A stretch of DNA of 64,000 bases from Drosophila persimilis (lineage: Eukaryota; Arthropoda; Insecta; Diptera; Drosophilidae): assembly GCF_003286085.1 (NCBI RefSeq), contig NW_020825332.1:1297001-1361000 (forward strand). Direction: 5' to 3'. This document shows, piece by piece, positions 23,701-35,300 of the stretch (position 1 is its first letter; each line of letters starts with the position of its first letter). The position numbers and the translations under genes were made by a program. The notes below the pieces were generated by a model. That model was not told where the DNA came from and did not search any database. It worked only from the letters and a program-made list of their open reading frames with translations.

Positions 23701-26321
23701 GATCGAAACCCAAGACGGGACCGGGAAGGGCAGCCAAGAAGCAACAGCAGCAGGTGGCCCCTCCTCCGCCAACAGCAGCAATGGAGCCGAGCGGCGACTC
23801 GGATCCCGAGGGAGCCACTTTCTACATACCCCTGCAGGGAGCGGGTGTCGGTGGCAGCGGCGACGGCGGCATCCAGGGAGTGGCCGTCAAGCTGGGACGC
23901 GAGGGCCCCGACGGACCCAACCAGAAGGTGGTGATGCAGGCCACGCTGGTGACCAAGGCCCAGATGGACACCAATTCGAAGCCGCTGCCCGAGTCCCTGA
24001 ACACGAACGAGCTCGTAAAGACGCTCTTCCATGCGGCATCCAACAATGATGCCGCCTCCACAACCAGCCTGAAGAGCCTGCCCAAGGCCAGCACCTCAGC
24101 GGCATCTGGAACGGGAGCGGGAGCCGCCGGCGCAGGCACAGGCACAGGCGCAGGCGGTGCCTCGTCCAGTCTGGTGCGTGTCAATTCCAATTCGTCGCTC
24201 TTCTCGGGCTCCGCAAAGTCGCGGACAGCGGCCCAGACCAGCTCAACAGCGGCGGCCGTGGCCAAAAAGTACAAGGATGACACGCCAATCAAGATGGCCA
24301 ATAATACGGCCTTCCCTCGGCACGACGATCCCACCCAAATGGTGGAGGCACCCATTTTCCGTCCGACGGAGAAGGAGTTTGCCGATCCCATCGAGTTCAT
24401 TGAGCGAATCACACCGATTGCGGCCAGGTTTGGGATCTGTAAGATCATTCCACCAGCTAGCTTCAAGCCAGAGTGTCGGATATCGGACGAGATGCGGTTC
24501 ACGGCGTACAATCAGTACGTGCACAAGATGCTGCATCGGTGGGGGCCCAGTGCCAAGGAGTTGAGTGCCATCAAGAAGTACCTGGCCACCCAGAGCATTA
24601 CGATGAATCATCCGCCTTGGATTGGAGGCATGGAGGTGGATCTGCCGCGGCTCTATCACACCGTCCAGGAACTGGGCGGCCTCAAGGAGGTCATCGAGAA
24701 GAAGAAGTGGTCGCGTGTGGCCGAGGAAATGTGCATACCGAAGCTGGCCCAGGACCGGGTGACCAAGCTGGATGACATCTACTGCAAGTACCTGTTGCCC
24801 TACGACACCCTGTCGCCGGCCGAGCGCCAGAAGCTCTTCGACGAGGTCGAGGCGGACTGGGCCAAGCGGGAGGCCAGAGCCAGACGGAATGCGGATCGGT
24901 TTGTCAACACGGAGAGCGTCTCGAACGAGGAGGATGACCTGAGCAGCGACGAGGATGAGGAGTCGGAGGAGGAGATCGATGGCGTGTCCATGGAGTGCAT
25001 TGTCAAGGGCAGGAGCATGCCCCTCAGCCAGTTCTACCGCATCGCGAGGAACACGATGGCTCTGTGGTTCAAGAGCACCGATCCCACCGTCAACGAGGTG
25101 GAGGCCGAGTTCTGGCGCCATGTCGCCGTCCGCGACAGTCATGTGTGTGTCCATTCGGGGTCCATCGACAGCTCTGGCTGGGGCTATGGCTTCCCCAGTC
25201 CCGGTCCCAAGGGCAAGGGCTCCAACTATGCTCGCCATCCGTGGAACCTCAAGGTTCTCACCAACAATGCTGGCTCAGTGCTGCGTTCGTTGGGACCCGT
25301 GATGGGCGTCACCGTGCCCACCCTCCACGTGGGCATGCTCTTCTCGGCGTGCTGCTGGTACCGGGATCCGCATGGTCTGTCCTGGATTGAATACCTCCAC
25401 ACAGGTGCCTCCAAGCTGTGGTACGGCATACCCGACGATCAGAGCGCCAATTTCAGATCCGCACTCACTTCGCTGATCCCCACGCACTGCCAGAACAAGA
25501 CCATTTGGCTGCCCTGCGATACGGTGATGGTGCCCCCGCACATGCTGACGGACCGGGGGGTGTCTCTGTGCCGCATCGAGCAGAAGCCTGGCGAGTTTAT
25601 TGTGGTCTTTCCCCGGGCCTACACCTCCAGCCTGGCCACCGGCTATGTGGTCTCGGAGAGTGTCTATTTCGCCACCATGTCGTGGCTGGATTTGGCCAAA
25701 GATGATTTCAGGGTAAGTCTATCCACATTCCATTTTGCAGTCGGGAGAATCAAGGCTAATCAATTTGAAATGTTTCAGGACATCCATGAGAGCTGCGAGC
25801 CAGCCATGTTCTCGCTGGAACAGCTGCTGTTCGCCCTGGGCTATGACCAGCGCGTCAACCCCGATACCCTCCATCAAATGCTGCCCATGCTGAACGAGGT
25901 CTGCGAGAAGGAATCTGCAGCACGAGAACAGCTTAGAGTGAGTCTTCCCTTCCACGATCCTTGGGTTTCATTCAGTATAAACTATAAATTATAATTGTGT
26001 GTATTTCAGGCCGCTGGCGTGACATCCACCGAAAAAGTGCAGGCCGAAAAGGGCCAAAAGGCCAAGAAGCAACAACAGCCACCGCACAAGTCCATCGAAA
26101 GTGAATGCGATCTCTGTCGTGCCAATCTGTACATATCCATGGTGCGCACCGACGACGGCAACGTCTACTGTTTGCAGCACGCCCTAAAGAACCTCAACAA
26201 TGGCAACATCCAGGCGAAGCAATGCAAGCTGATTTACGCATACAACGTGGACGACATACAGCAGTTGATACGCCAGCTGCAGGAGAAGATACACCACAAG
26301 GCGGCCGTAAAGAAAAAGTAG
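17778..26321 (+). CDS. Jarid2: Jumonji/ARID protein Jarid2 (PRC2 accessory subunit)
   Basis: Exons 17778-17908, 18776-25712, 25779-25937 and 26010-26321 join in frame to 2512 residues. The N-terminus has [12 protein letters not shown] and, about residues 103-130, [18 protein letters not shown], both conserved in JARID2. A long Ala/Pro/Lys-rich disordered region with acidic clusters follows. JmjN is at about 1903-1945 ([20 protein letters not shown]), ARID about 1955-2057 ([14 protein letters not shown]) and JmjC about 2200-2347, with a CDLC...YCLQH zinc-finger-like module near the C-terminus. In JmjC the first Fe-ligand His is Tyr2239 (WYRDPHG) and the last is Thr2327 (FPRAYTSS), so it should lack demethylase activity, as the family does. 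Family knowledge: it recruits and tunes PRC2 (H3K27 methylation) on nucleosomes. Its 3' end converges on the F-box gene. Confidence 0.96.
17909..18775 (+). other. First intron of Jarid2
   Basis: An 867-nt intron with donor GTGAGT, acceptor TGTTGCAG and a long CTCTGTCT pyrimidine tract (18708-18769). It contains a GTGTGCGTGCGCG tract (about 18030-18065) and an AGTC tandem array (18336-18379). No gene seen. Confidence 0.85.
22119..22172 (+). repeat. Hexanucleotide GGCACG/GGCACA array encoding Gly-Thr repeats in Jarid2
   Basis: Tandem GGC AC(G/C/A) codons encode a [14 protein letters not shown] Gly-Thr stretch. Another short in-frame repeat (GTGGCGACGGCAACGCCA units) lies at about 21512-21575. 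Both fall in the disordered central region. Confidence 0.85.
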
Positions 26322-27513
26322 CACCGTCGGCGTCGTTACTAATCTGGCGGCGCTACCCCACAGATATCCATACGGCAAAGAAAAAGACGCTGTGTTGTAC
26401 ATAGATTATAAAGAAAAATAATTGTATACGCATGTGATTCGCCCAAAGCCCAGGCCCAGGAGTACACATTGGAAATGAATGCGAAGCGCATCGAAACACG
26501 GATATACATATACGATTTATCTCCCAGTTAACACACTAACTGACACTATTACTAACTGTAAAATAAGAGAGTATAGGATCGAAGTGGATCGGATTGGATG
26601 ATCCCATTTACATTTCAATGTGTGGCAATGCTTTCAATTTATCTAGTTTATACAGAAATTTGTGAGGATATACGTATAAGAAGTTTGCAATGAATTTTTT
26701 TTTGTTTTCCATTTTAAATTGTAGTTTTTTGTTATGCACTGTACTACCACTGTCCCTCCTATCCCTACCCCAACCCCTACCCTTAACCCGAGAAATGTTA
26801 TTAACCGCTGCGTCCTCTCCCCTTCCCATCCTTTGTGTTATTGTATATATTTAGTAGAGACAGCCCCTAGTGTATATGTATATGTATGGATTAAGTCGGG
26901 AGACCACTCCCTCAAAGAATGGATAATGCTAACATGTTGCAATTTATACTACCTTTTATACGGTTAAGCTAACGTTAATTACCATAGCATCCAGACACAG
27001 CCCCCGCATAGAGAGAGACACAGAGAGAGAGAGAGAGAGAGAGAGAGCAGCCGTAGCAATAGCGCAAAATGGACATCCCGGCACTCGCAATAAAAAGTAA
27101 TACAAAAACTAACGAAAGCTAAAGTTACTATCACGGAAACATTTAACTAAAGACAAAAGCCTAGCCACACTACAGGACTACAGGACACCCCATATTACAC
27201 ACAGAAAGAGTACTTTTCATTCAACCAAAAAACAAGGAGCGAAGCGGCAATTTTCTGAATGAAAAAAGAGAAAAACCTTCATTAGATGTTCAATGTATTT
27301 ATATAGTAGTAATAATACAATATTTAAGTAACAAGTGCAACAATAAATCTTAACGCGATATATCAGAGCTGCACTGCACTGTCTATAAGTTATGGGCTAC
27401 ATTACACACACGTTTCTCTTCACTTCACATCACTTCTCTCTCTTTGGAGGGGATGGGGCACACTTCTACACTTCTAGTCTAATCTGCTTACTTTTTCTGC
27501 TCTAATTTGTTGG
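26322..27513. other. Convergent 3' region between Jarid2 and the F-box gene
   Basis: AT-rich UTR-like sequence with a GA tract at 27019-27047 and plus-strand AATAAA signals near 27089 and 27342. The two genes face each other here and their 3' UTRs may abut or overlap. No other gene seen. Confidence 0.6.
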
Positions 27514-28577
27514 CTATACCTTGGGTTTCTTAAGGGCTGGCAGGCAGTCTGAGCTGCTCACCGCCTGGCGTTTGACGGCAACACTGGGCGTGTTGGCCAC
27601 CACATCCTCCAGCTGACGCTTCAGCTCCGACACCTGGGTGGTCAGTTCTGTTATGCAGCCCGTCGCCTCATGTAGGCGGCGATCCTGTGTCTTGCGGGCA
27701 GCCTCTAGACTGCGCACCTTCGAAGCGAGCAGCCTTTGCTGCTGGTATTGCCGCTGCAGCATTATGTTGAGGCGTCCGCGAGTGGAAGTGGCTTGGTTGC
27801 CGGCACTGAGTGGAGCCAGCTGCACTATGGCCTGCTGGACAATGGCATGATCCACGGGCTGGCATTCCCGTTTGACGCCACTAAAGCTGATATCCCCCAG
27901 GGGGCCACAGACTAGCAGTCGTGTACCCGAGGACTCGGCCAGCTGCTTACGGTGCTCTTGCTTGAAATCAGTGGCAATCTTTTCATCAAAGTGCTCAATG
28001 GCCATGGAGGAGATGTCACGTAGCTCCTGCAGCACTTCGTGCGGACGCAATGGTTTTGATGTTGTCAGCAGCAGTCTCAGAATCTCGCCAATCTCGTCCA
28101 GGACACGGCCTGGTATGAAGCAGCACATATTGAGGTCAATAAACTTCGAATAGGTCATCGTCAGCATGGATATGCGCGTCTCAATGGATGTGAGTATGTC
28201 CGAGTGCCGCGACAGGGGATGATTCCTGCAAGCAGTACGAAGATGCATTCACAAAGATCTCGGTGCTGCTCCTATCTAGACTTACCTGCGTTCCGATTCG
28301 CGACGCGGCAGCATAGACTTGATACGCTTGAAAATCTTGGCATGTTCCATGATAATCTTGTTGAATCCCAGGTTCAGCACTTGCTGGCCCGTAAAATTGA
28401 AGTGAGTGCACACCTGGCAGGAGGAGAGTTTCGTGGAACCATCCAGAGTTAGTCACAGGTCGGATTTTATGCACTTCTCATACAACTGCTTACCTCGCGC
28501 TTTTTGGCAACTTCGTCATACGGCAGATACTCGAATATGTCCATCAGCACTGTCTGCGGTAAGTCAAGTAAATTCAT
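27514..28577 (-). CDS. Fbxo28: F-box protein of the FBXO28 type
   Basis: Exons 28494-28577, 28286-28413 and 27514-28225 join in frame to 307 residues. The N-terminus MNLLDLPQTVLMDIFEYLPYDEVAKKREVC is a typical F-box (about residues 1-45) with the leading LxxLP and the L/I..IF.YL core. It is followed by LNLGFNKIIMEHAKIFKRIKSMLPRRESERR and a helical middle, then a coiled-coil C-terminus (about 220-290, LASKVRSLEAARKTQDRRL...LTTQVSELKRQLEDV) and a basic end (KKPKV). This order matches FBXO28. Family knowledge: the F-box binds Skp1, making it the substrate receptor of an SCF ubiquitin ligase; human FBXO28 acts in the nucleus on MYC-related targets. The fly gene is, from memory, CG3428. A motif-1 promoter box and a dispersed-repeat copy lie just upstream. 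Confidence 0.88.
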
Positions 28578-28679
28578 GTTGAATTTCTAATTTCCCCTAT
28601 TTTGTTCCTCAGAACTGAGGAAGTTGTTTGCAAACACAAAAAAGTCTGGAACTATATTTTTCTGTCTCAGTCTCACATC

Positions 28680-28690
28680 CAGTGTGACCG
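28680..28690 (-). promoter_or_regulatory. Core promoter motif 1 (CGGTCACACTG) of the F-box gene
   Basis: On the minus strand CGGTCACACTG lies about 105 bp upstream of the F-box gene's ATG. It matches the YGGTCACACTR motif (bound by M1BP) found at the start sites of TATA-less housekeeping genes in Drosophila, so transcription probably starts within or just after it. Confidence 0.65.
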
Positions 28691-28703
28691 CGTACTTATC
28701 AAT

Positions 28704-29055
28704 AAAATATACCGTCCGACCCTCAGAAATATACCGAAACATACAGTCCTACTTTAGAAATATACCGTAAATATACTGACGAATTATTTGTATTCATAAT
28801 TCCAACATATTCCTCGACTTTCTGTTCGGTTGAATATTACTGGTTAGCTAGGACATTCAGGTCTAAACTAATAGTTTTATCTTATTATTAAATTAATTTG
28901 CTACAAGACCGGTTCAATTTATGTTTTCATCTATATTGTATTTCCTAAAAAAAAAGGTTAAAGAAAAACCGGTCAACAATTTCCACTAAATTAATTTCTA
29001 TACATGGTAACTACACGCTAACTACACTGTTGCTACATAATTACTACATTTATAT
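28704..29055 (-). repeat. Dispersed repeat, copy 4 (upstream of the F-box gene)
   Basis: It contains ATATACCGTCCGACCCTCAG, AAATATACCGTAAATATACTG, CTAGGACATTCAGGTC and TACATGGTAACTACAC, all shared with the copies at 389, 51034 and 51521. It begins about 14 bp beyond the motif-1 box. The following 29056-29640 is AT-rich with no recognised feature. Confidence 0.7.
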
Positions 29056-29642
29056 GTAATTACCAAGGGCGACACCTGAAGGGGAAATGTGTACGTTTCA
29101 AAAATATTTTGCCCGTTTTTTTCATATAAGCCCCATGGAAGCGACAGTGGGAATCGATATTTTTATACTATAAGTATCAAACGATAGTAAAATATGAAAT
29201 ATTTGAATTATTAACTTTATTATTATTAAATATATATATTATATAAGTACAATTGGTAAAATTGTACGAAATCAGTCCCTAGGACCTTTTTGCTGTCGCA
29301 CTCTCAAATAAATGTCAACTGTGAGCACCATTAAATTACCATCGCTGAGAGGAACCACACCACTCAATTTTGAACTAGTTCAACAAGTCGAACATAACTA
29401 ACGGGTTTAAAAAGAAAACAAATTTATATTAAAGAAAATTATTATGTTTTAATATCTGGAGAGCAAGCAAACTTTAGTCGAGATTTCTCGCACATGCTTC
29501 CTAATCACCAGTATCTGCTTAATGCAGGAACATTGCTGCAACCAATAAACGACCATCCTCGAGATGATTAAAAACAAAAAAAAAAGGTTTTATTTACAAA
29601 ACGGAAAATGTGCATCGCGATGAAATGAGAGTGAAGAGTATA

Positions 29643-30491
29643 TTAGGCTTGAATCAGAAACTTTCCAGCATCATGGTCCAGATGTTCGAGTTCAGGCTTC
29701 TTTTTCGGAAAGTAGGGATTATGCTCCGGATCGGCATTCAAGCTGAAAATGATTTAATGTTTACAATAACCCAACATCAGGTATGTACGAAAACTTACTG
29801 ATATAGACTGATGGCCTCCTCGCACTTGACATTGTACCACCAATCGCAGGCAAACTCCTTCTGGTTGAAGATAGTGCCATTTGTGCACAGAAACTTGGCA
29901 CCCTGGTGTCCTTCGCGTCCATCGTGGCACACGTGGTAGGCCTGGCAGCCAGTCTCCACATTCGCATACATTCCCGGAACGGCGGGGACATTATGACAGC
30001 TGAATTGGGTGTGGGGCACCTCGTGATATATAGGATAATCTACGCCAGCCACTCCCGGTATCTTGTTCAGATCTTGTTTCTCCTCATGCCGCGGATGTTC
30101 CGGTTGAGGGGGATTAAACAGATATCCGAATTTCTGTAAACATATCAAATGTGAAGATTGCATAAGAAAGTTCGTGCCCCAACCGGTTTCACAGCCGCCC
30201 CACAGCCTCCTAGCAGCCTCCTCTCTGTCTCAAACGATCAAACGTGTGTGAGTGGAGTGCCACAATTGCATGTTATGTTACAATTTTTGGGTCAAAAGTG
30301 AACGGAGTACAGAGCCCAGCGCCAACATAGTCCAAAAGCTTTGTCAATTGGGTGGCACACGCTCCTCTTAATTGATTCCTCAGCATAATTGCACTTGAGC
30401 CCGTCCCCCTAGTCACGCGGATGATCCTCACCTGCACTTCAATGGCCACAGCGGCTCCCAGTACGATCAGCATCAGCGAGAGTGAGAGCAT
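29643..30491 (-). CDS. Secreted CBM14 (peritrophin-A) chitin-binding protein
   Basis: Exons 30432-30491, 29799-30133 and 29643-29742 join in frame to 164 residues. The first exon is a signal peptide (MLSLSLMLIVLGAAVAIEVQ). A single CBM14 domain follows with six cysteines at about residues 66, 83, 89, 103, 116 and 124 and aromatic residues between them (CQAYHVCHDG, FACDWWYNVKC). The tail is charged (NPYFPKKKPELEHLDHD). One CBM14 domain flanked by short unique sequence is the architecture of the CPAP1 group (cuticular proteins analogous to peritrophins 1), which act in the chitinous cuticle; that placement is inferred. No membrane anchor is seen. The next gene upstream is also a small secreted protein on the same strand. 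Confidence 0.85.
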
Positions 30492-31317
30492 CTTGGTAGC
30501 AAATGATCCGCCTACGAGTTTTAACTGGAACTGTAACTGGAGTAGGAATTGGAGTCGGAGTCGGATTTGGAGTAACAACCGACCGACTTGGGTTTGAAAA
30601 TCACACTGAAATGCAGTTTTCCGCCAGGCAGCCGAACGCCACTTCGGACCAGCCAGAGTGGGACCAAGAGCTTTCAAGGGTAGCCTAGCCTGCCGCTAAT
30701 ACGGGCACTCGTACAGCTAACGGTCTTCTGTTCGTGGCAACTTTCGATTCGATTCGTTTCGTTTCTGTGTTCGGGGGCGGGGGGAAGCTGTTTGCTCAAG
30801 CTCTTTTTCCCCCAAAATTGGCAAATTACTGTGTGCTGTGTTACCATTATGTTGTGTCCAAAAGCAAACGAAGAAAAAGTAAGGTAGGAGCCACCACAGT
30901 GGCGCACTGATGATGATACACATGTATACTTGTGCGAGACGAGTAGTAAATATGACTGATGACTGGGAACAATATGGGGGGCTAACTTTATTTTGCAAGA
31001 CAACAAAAATTGTTTACGCTTAACTAGCGAAAAACGATGAATTTCCATTTCCATTTCGTTTTTTGCTTGGGCTTACACACTATAATACACTAAGCATAAT
31101 GGTATTGGGGGGAGGGGGCTGGATAGGGTGGGATAGGTGCTTGCAATAATTGGGAATGGGAATGGGAAAGCATTAATCGGTCGGTGCGAAGTGTGCCATT
31201 ATATGTGTAGTCGTATATGGCCAATGTTTTGAAATGATATGCAGTTAGATAATGGGAATGTTGCACTTTATGAATGGAGTGGGCAAATTCTACTAGAGTT
31301 AGGAGGGTCTTAAAATC
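30492..31317. other. Intergenic gap between the two secreted-protein genes
   Basis: Contains plus-strand GGAATGGGAATGGGAA repeats (about 31150) and the promoter of the CBM14 gene (TTGGAGTCGGAGTCGG repeats near 30550). No gene seen. Confidence 0.6.
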
Positions 31318-32387
31318 CTAATAAATCTTGTGCGCCGTCTGATGCAAGTCCAATTTGTTCAACAGATCGTCAAACTCGCTGAAGAGCTAAAAGAGAGGCA
31401 ACCAGAGGAAGAGGATTACATCATTTAACTGGCGATTATAAGTCGTCCCCCCAAGAGGAGCCCCTCTACTCACATGAGTTGTACCATAGCTGTCCACGTA
31501 GGTCTTGCTTCCACGGACGGTCTTCTTGAAGGGGGGCAGCACCGGACTGTGACCATGCAGGAGATTCACATTCTGATAAGACTGCGCCTTGGCCGATCCG
31601 GCTGCTGACGATGAGTGGCTCTTGCCCACGGTGGGGGCCAGGTCAAGAAAATTGGGCACTAAAAGCCATCGGAAGGGGAAGAGCCATGAGCCATGAAGGA
31701 GAGGAGAAACCACCCAAATCTTGACTCACTTTTCTTGGGCTGCAATCTCACTTGATTGAGCAATGGATTGTGCAGCTGGAGCTGCCTGTAGACGGGCAGA
31801 GCGTGCTTTGGGGGCACCAGCACGTGCTGGCGACCCACTGCCTGGGGATACAGATAGGTGGTCTCCACGGTGGGTACATTGCGGTAGTGATAGCGACCTT
31901 CACGGGGCGTGTACCTTCCATCGGAGCTGAGGGCGATGTGAAAGACGGTACGCGTGGGTTTGTTGTAATATTGATAGACCTTGGGACGGAACAGAGAAAA
32001 TCCGATTTAGAACGAATGGATGGATGGACCCTTCCGGGAAGGGATCTTCTGCTGACTGATTTACCTGCGGACTGCGCTGCTCGGGCACAATGCCGTCGGG
32101 CACCGCTATGCCCTCCTTCTGAAGCCGATTCAGAAAGAGGCGATCCGTTTCGAAGGCGGTTTCGGGCACCTTGCCACCCGCATGTGGCAGAACTTGCTCG
32201 CGATAGATTTGACGTTTCTTGAAATGGGTTTTACGACAGAATTATTTATGGTCGGGCCACAACAGGGGGGTTTCCGTTTACACACCTTATGATTGCGTTC
32301 CGCAAACTGCGAGTCTTGGGCAATGGTGGCCGGACTCAAGCATAGATAGAGGAGCGTGATCAAGGAGATCACATATGGCGATGGCAT
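31318..32387 (-). CDS. Secreted Tyr/Pro/His-rich protein of unknown function (252 aa)
   Basis: Exons 32286-32387, 32065-32217, 31730-31979, 31474-31658 and 31318-31386 join with canonical sites and the frame holds throughout. The N-terminus (MPSPYVISLITLLYLCLSPATIAQ) is a signal peptide. The mature part is basic and aromatic: REQVLPHAGGKVPETAF, VYQYYNKPTRTVFHIALSSDGRYTP, TTYLYPQAVGRQHVLVPPKHALPVY and FKKTVRGSKTYVDSYGTTHLF. There are no cysteines in the mature chain, no RR chitin-binding consensus and no transmembrane segment. I do not recognise the family. The position next to a CBM14 gene and the Tyr-rich composition suggest an extracellular-matrix or cuticle role, which is inference. Confidence 0.8.
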
Positions 32388-35300
32388 TTTTCTGAATTTG
32401 AAATCGAATTCCGATTCGGTGGCAGGCACAATTTGAAAAGAATTTCAGCTATTTTCTAGCTACGATTTCGGTGTGCAGAAAGGTCAAGTTGATCGACAGC
32501 AAAAAGAGGCACTCACGCGATGCGATGCGCAGACAGAAGACAAACCGTTAAGAGCTCGGTACACAAATCCAGATTGGAAGCATTTTTCGACAAGAAATTG
32601 CACAACACAACACAACAACAACAAAACAAAACACAACACAAAAAACAAATGAAAATTAAAATGAAAATGAAAATGACGAGCAGAAAGAACGATCGACAGC
32701 GAACCACCGATCAGGTTGCGGTTGCGGCTGTTGAAGCACTCCAAGAAGTGTGTGCCAAGCAGTGTGCCTAGATCCGAATAGCGATCTTCGAACTCCGATC
32801 TCCAATCCGCGATCTCCGATGAGCAGAGCAGTGAGCGATTTGCGTTGTGCGGTGGCGTTGTGGACGCGTCGACGGTGCCAAACATAATGAATGCAAATGC
32901 ACAAAACGACGATCTCCATCAGGCGGGTGCCCATACCCATACCCATACCCATAACTATGTCTGTGCCCTCTGCTCTGCCGCAGCAGCAGTAGCAGCAGCA
33001 GCAGCGGCGGCTATGGTGGCGACGTCTGCTGCCAACGTCTAGCACGATCATCATTATGATCATCGTCTCATTTCTGGACATCATCCCAAAAGACATTGTA
33101 AACTCTCTGGGCAATCTGTGAATGATTTGCCATTGCTTTTACTTTAGTCTCGGATACACATTTGGTAGTTGGATTAGTTTTATTTGCGGTTTTTAACTGG
33201 AAGTGCCAGCCAAATCATTTGGCCAAAATTACCTCAATTAATCTTGTTGGCGAACCTGACCTACGTTTCTATCCCAACCCCCCCCTGAGTCCCCACGGAC
33301 GTGCAACCCATCCCCCCTGCGGATGGACGTGCTACTTGACTTGAGAGTGTTTCTGTTTTACGGTTAGTTGTTGAAACTTTGCTCAACTAAAACATCTTTG
33401 TTATACGTAATTACACTGCTCCCTTGGACACGGCAATTTTTCATTGTTCCGAAGATCGAAGTCAACCTTTTTCTTGTTTTTGAAAGTGATTGCTTGTTGG
33501 GTTGGTGGATGGTTGGATGGTTGGCTGGTTGGCTGCTTGCCTGGTGAGCCTTTTGTTTTTAGGTGCCTTTTTGAAAGCTGCTCTGCTGATTGGGGCGCCC
33601 TCAAGTCAAGTCAACACTTTTCTTAAACGCTCGTTTCATATTCGTATTGATCGTTTCTTCAGTTATTATTGTAAATATTTGTGTAATTTTTGTTTCTCCC
33701 CGCTTTTGCACTGCCACTTTGATCTTGAATTGGTCTCAATGGGGCTTTCGGTGTTTTCTTTTCGGGTGTTCAGAAAGGTTTATTGGCAGCGGGGCCTTGA
33801 AGGTGCTGTGAAAGTAAATGAGGACTCGGTGAATGTTGCATAGGGTAGGGTTAGGCTAGGAGCCAGGCCTTTCAGATATATCCACTGAATTTAATAAGGA
33901 ACCGAACCCGGAAACATTCCCACGCTTCTGTTTTGCAATCAATTAGATATTCACCTTGCATATCAATTCAATAAAATTTGACAATTCCTATGAGAAGAGC
34001 CCGAGCGTGTCAAAAGTAGACCCATAATAAATGCTTTATGCGAAAGTTGGAGAAAGTAACCAGCGTGTCGCCGGTGCGATAGGGGTAACCGATAAGAACT
34101 GCCACTAGACCAGGGAATAGGCTTGTAATGCCAGGCACAAATAAGCCTATCAGAAAAGGTGTAATTTCAAATGCCAAAAGATTGCACAATCGCGCGAAGC
34201 AAACGGTTTTACATTACAAATTACAAGAAACCGAAATGAAAACCACAGCAACAAAAGAAAATCAAAAGTAAACCAACTTCTGCAGTCGTGTAAAAATCAG
34301 TCAAAACAGTCAGACCTTGGCTCAATCAAGATGCAACAACATCATCATCATCGTCCCATCCATTGAGTAGACCAGACCTAGTGCAGAGCAGAGCAGAGCA
34401 GAGCAGACCAGGGCATAGATTAATTATTTTAAATCATCGCCAGCCTTGAAAGCGGCAAACAACTCCAGGCTCCCCCATCGCCTTCCCCTTCCCCATCCCT
34501 CTCCCCAACCAATAATTTGTCTCGACAAGGCGTTATAGACTCGCCAACTATTGTAGTTTTTGGCTGCCACTAATTGGCTCCGAGTCGAGTTTCCTGGAGG
34601 GGCTCGCTCTCAACTCTCATCGAACCCATCACAAATGGTCCAATGCGATGTCAAGGATGCGATGGGACCCCTCTCTGGCCGCAGACAGTAACGTACCCCG
34701 TATTCCCACGTTGGCATGCCTTTCCATTTTGCATCTTGTCACAAAAGATGACAAGCCAATACCACGACAACGACCACGACCACGATCTTTGACAGAGTGC
34801 TCTGCCTGTGTCTGTTTCTGTTTCTGTGTCTGTGATGGTCTCTGAAGAGTGATGCTTCGCATTGAGAGCGGCCCAATGGCCGAATGGAGCATCGGAGGTT
34901 ACCTAATTGGCCCAAACGGCCAGACCAGACCAGGCCAGTTCAGTTCAATTGCCTGTAATGCCCGCTCTTTCAGCCAGCTCTTTCTCTTCCTCTGTCTCTG
35001 CCTCTGCTTGAACCCAGCTTGCCTTCAGACATGGTGTGTGGGATTAGGCATTCGAAGCAACAGCAATAGCAATTCCAATTCCAATTCCATTGCAATTCAA
35101 TTTGTGGGCCAGCAAACACAAATCAAATTCGTTGCGCCCCTCTACGAGTACTGTATTGTATTGTCCACTCAATACCAATTAACAAATGACTTTTCAACCA
35201 TTGGCAATTGAAGTTGATCGAGCATGTTTTTCGGCCATTGTATGAACGGATACTCCAAAGCGATACGCGCAAGAGCCACGCGCTGAACCCGCAGGGCAGG

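Noticed and set aside
19037..24511. Long antisense open frames across Jarid2 (for example 342, 304, 380 and 331 codons)
   Set aside because: They are antisense shadows of a GC-rich, codon-biased exon; their composition (Leu/Gly/Ala/Ser runs) mirrors the sense codons and no family is recognisable.
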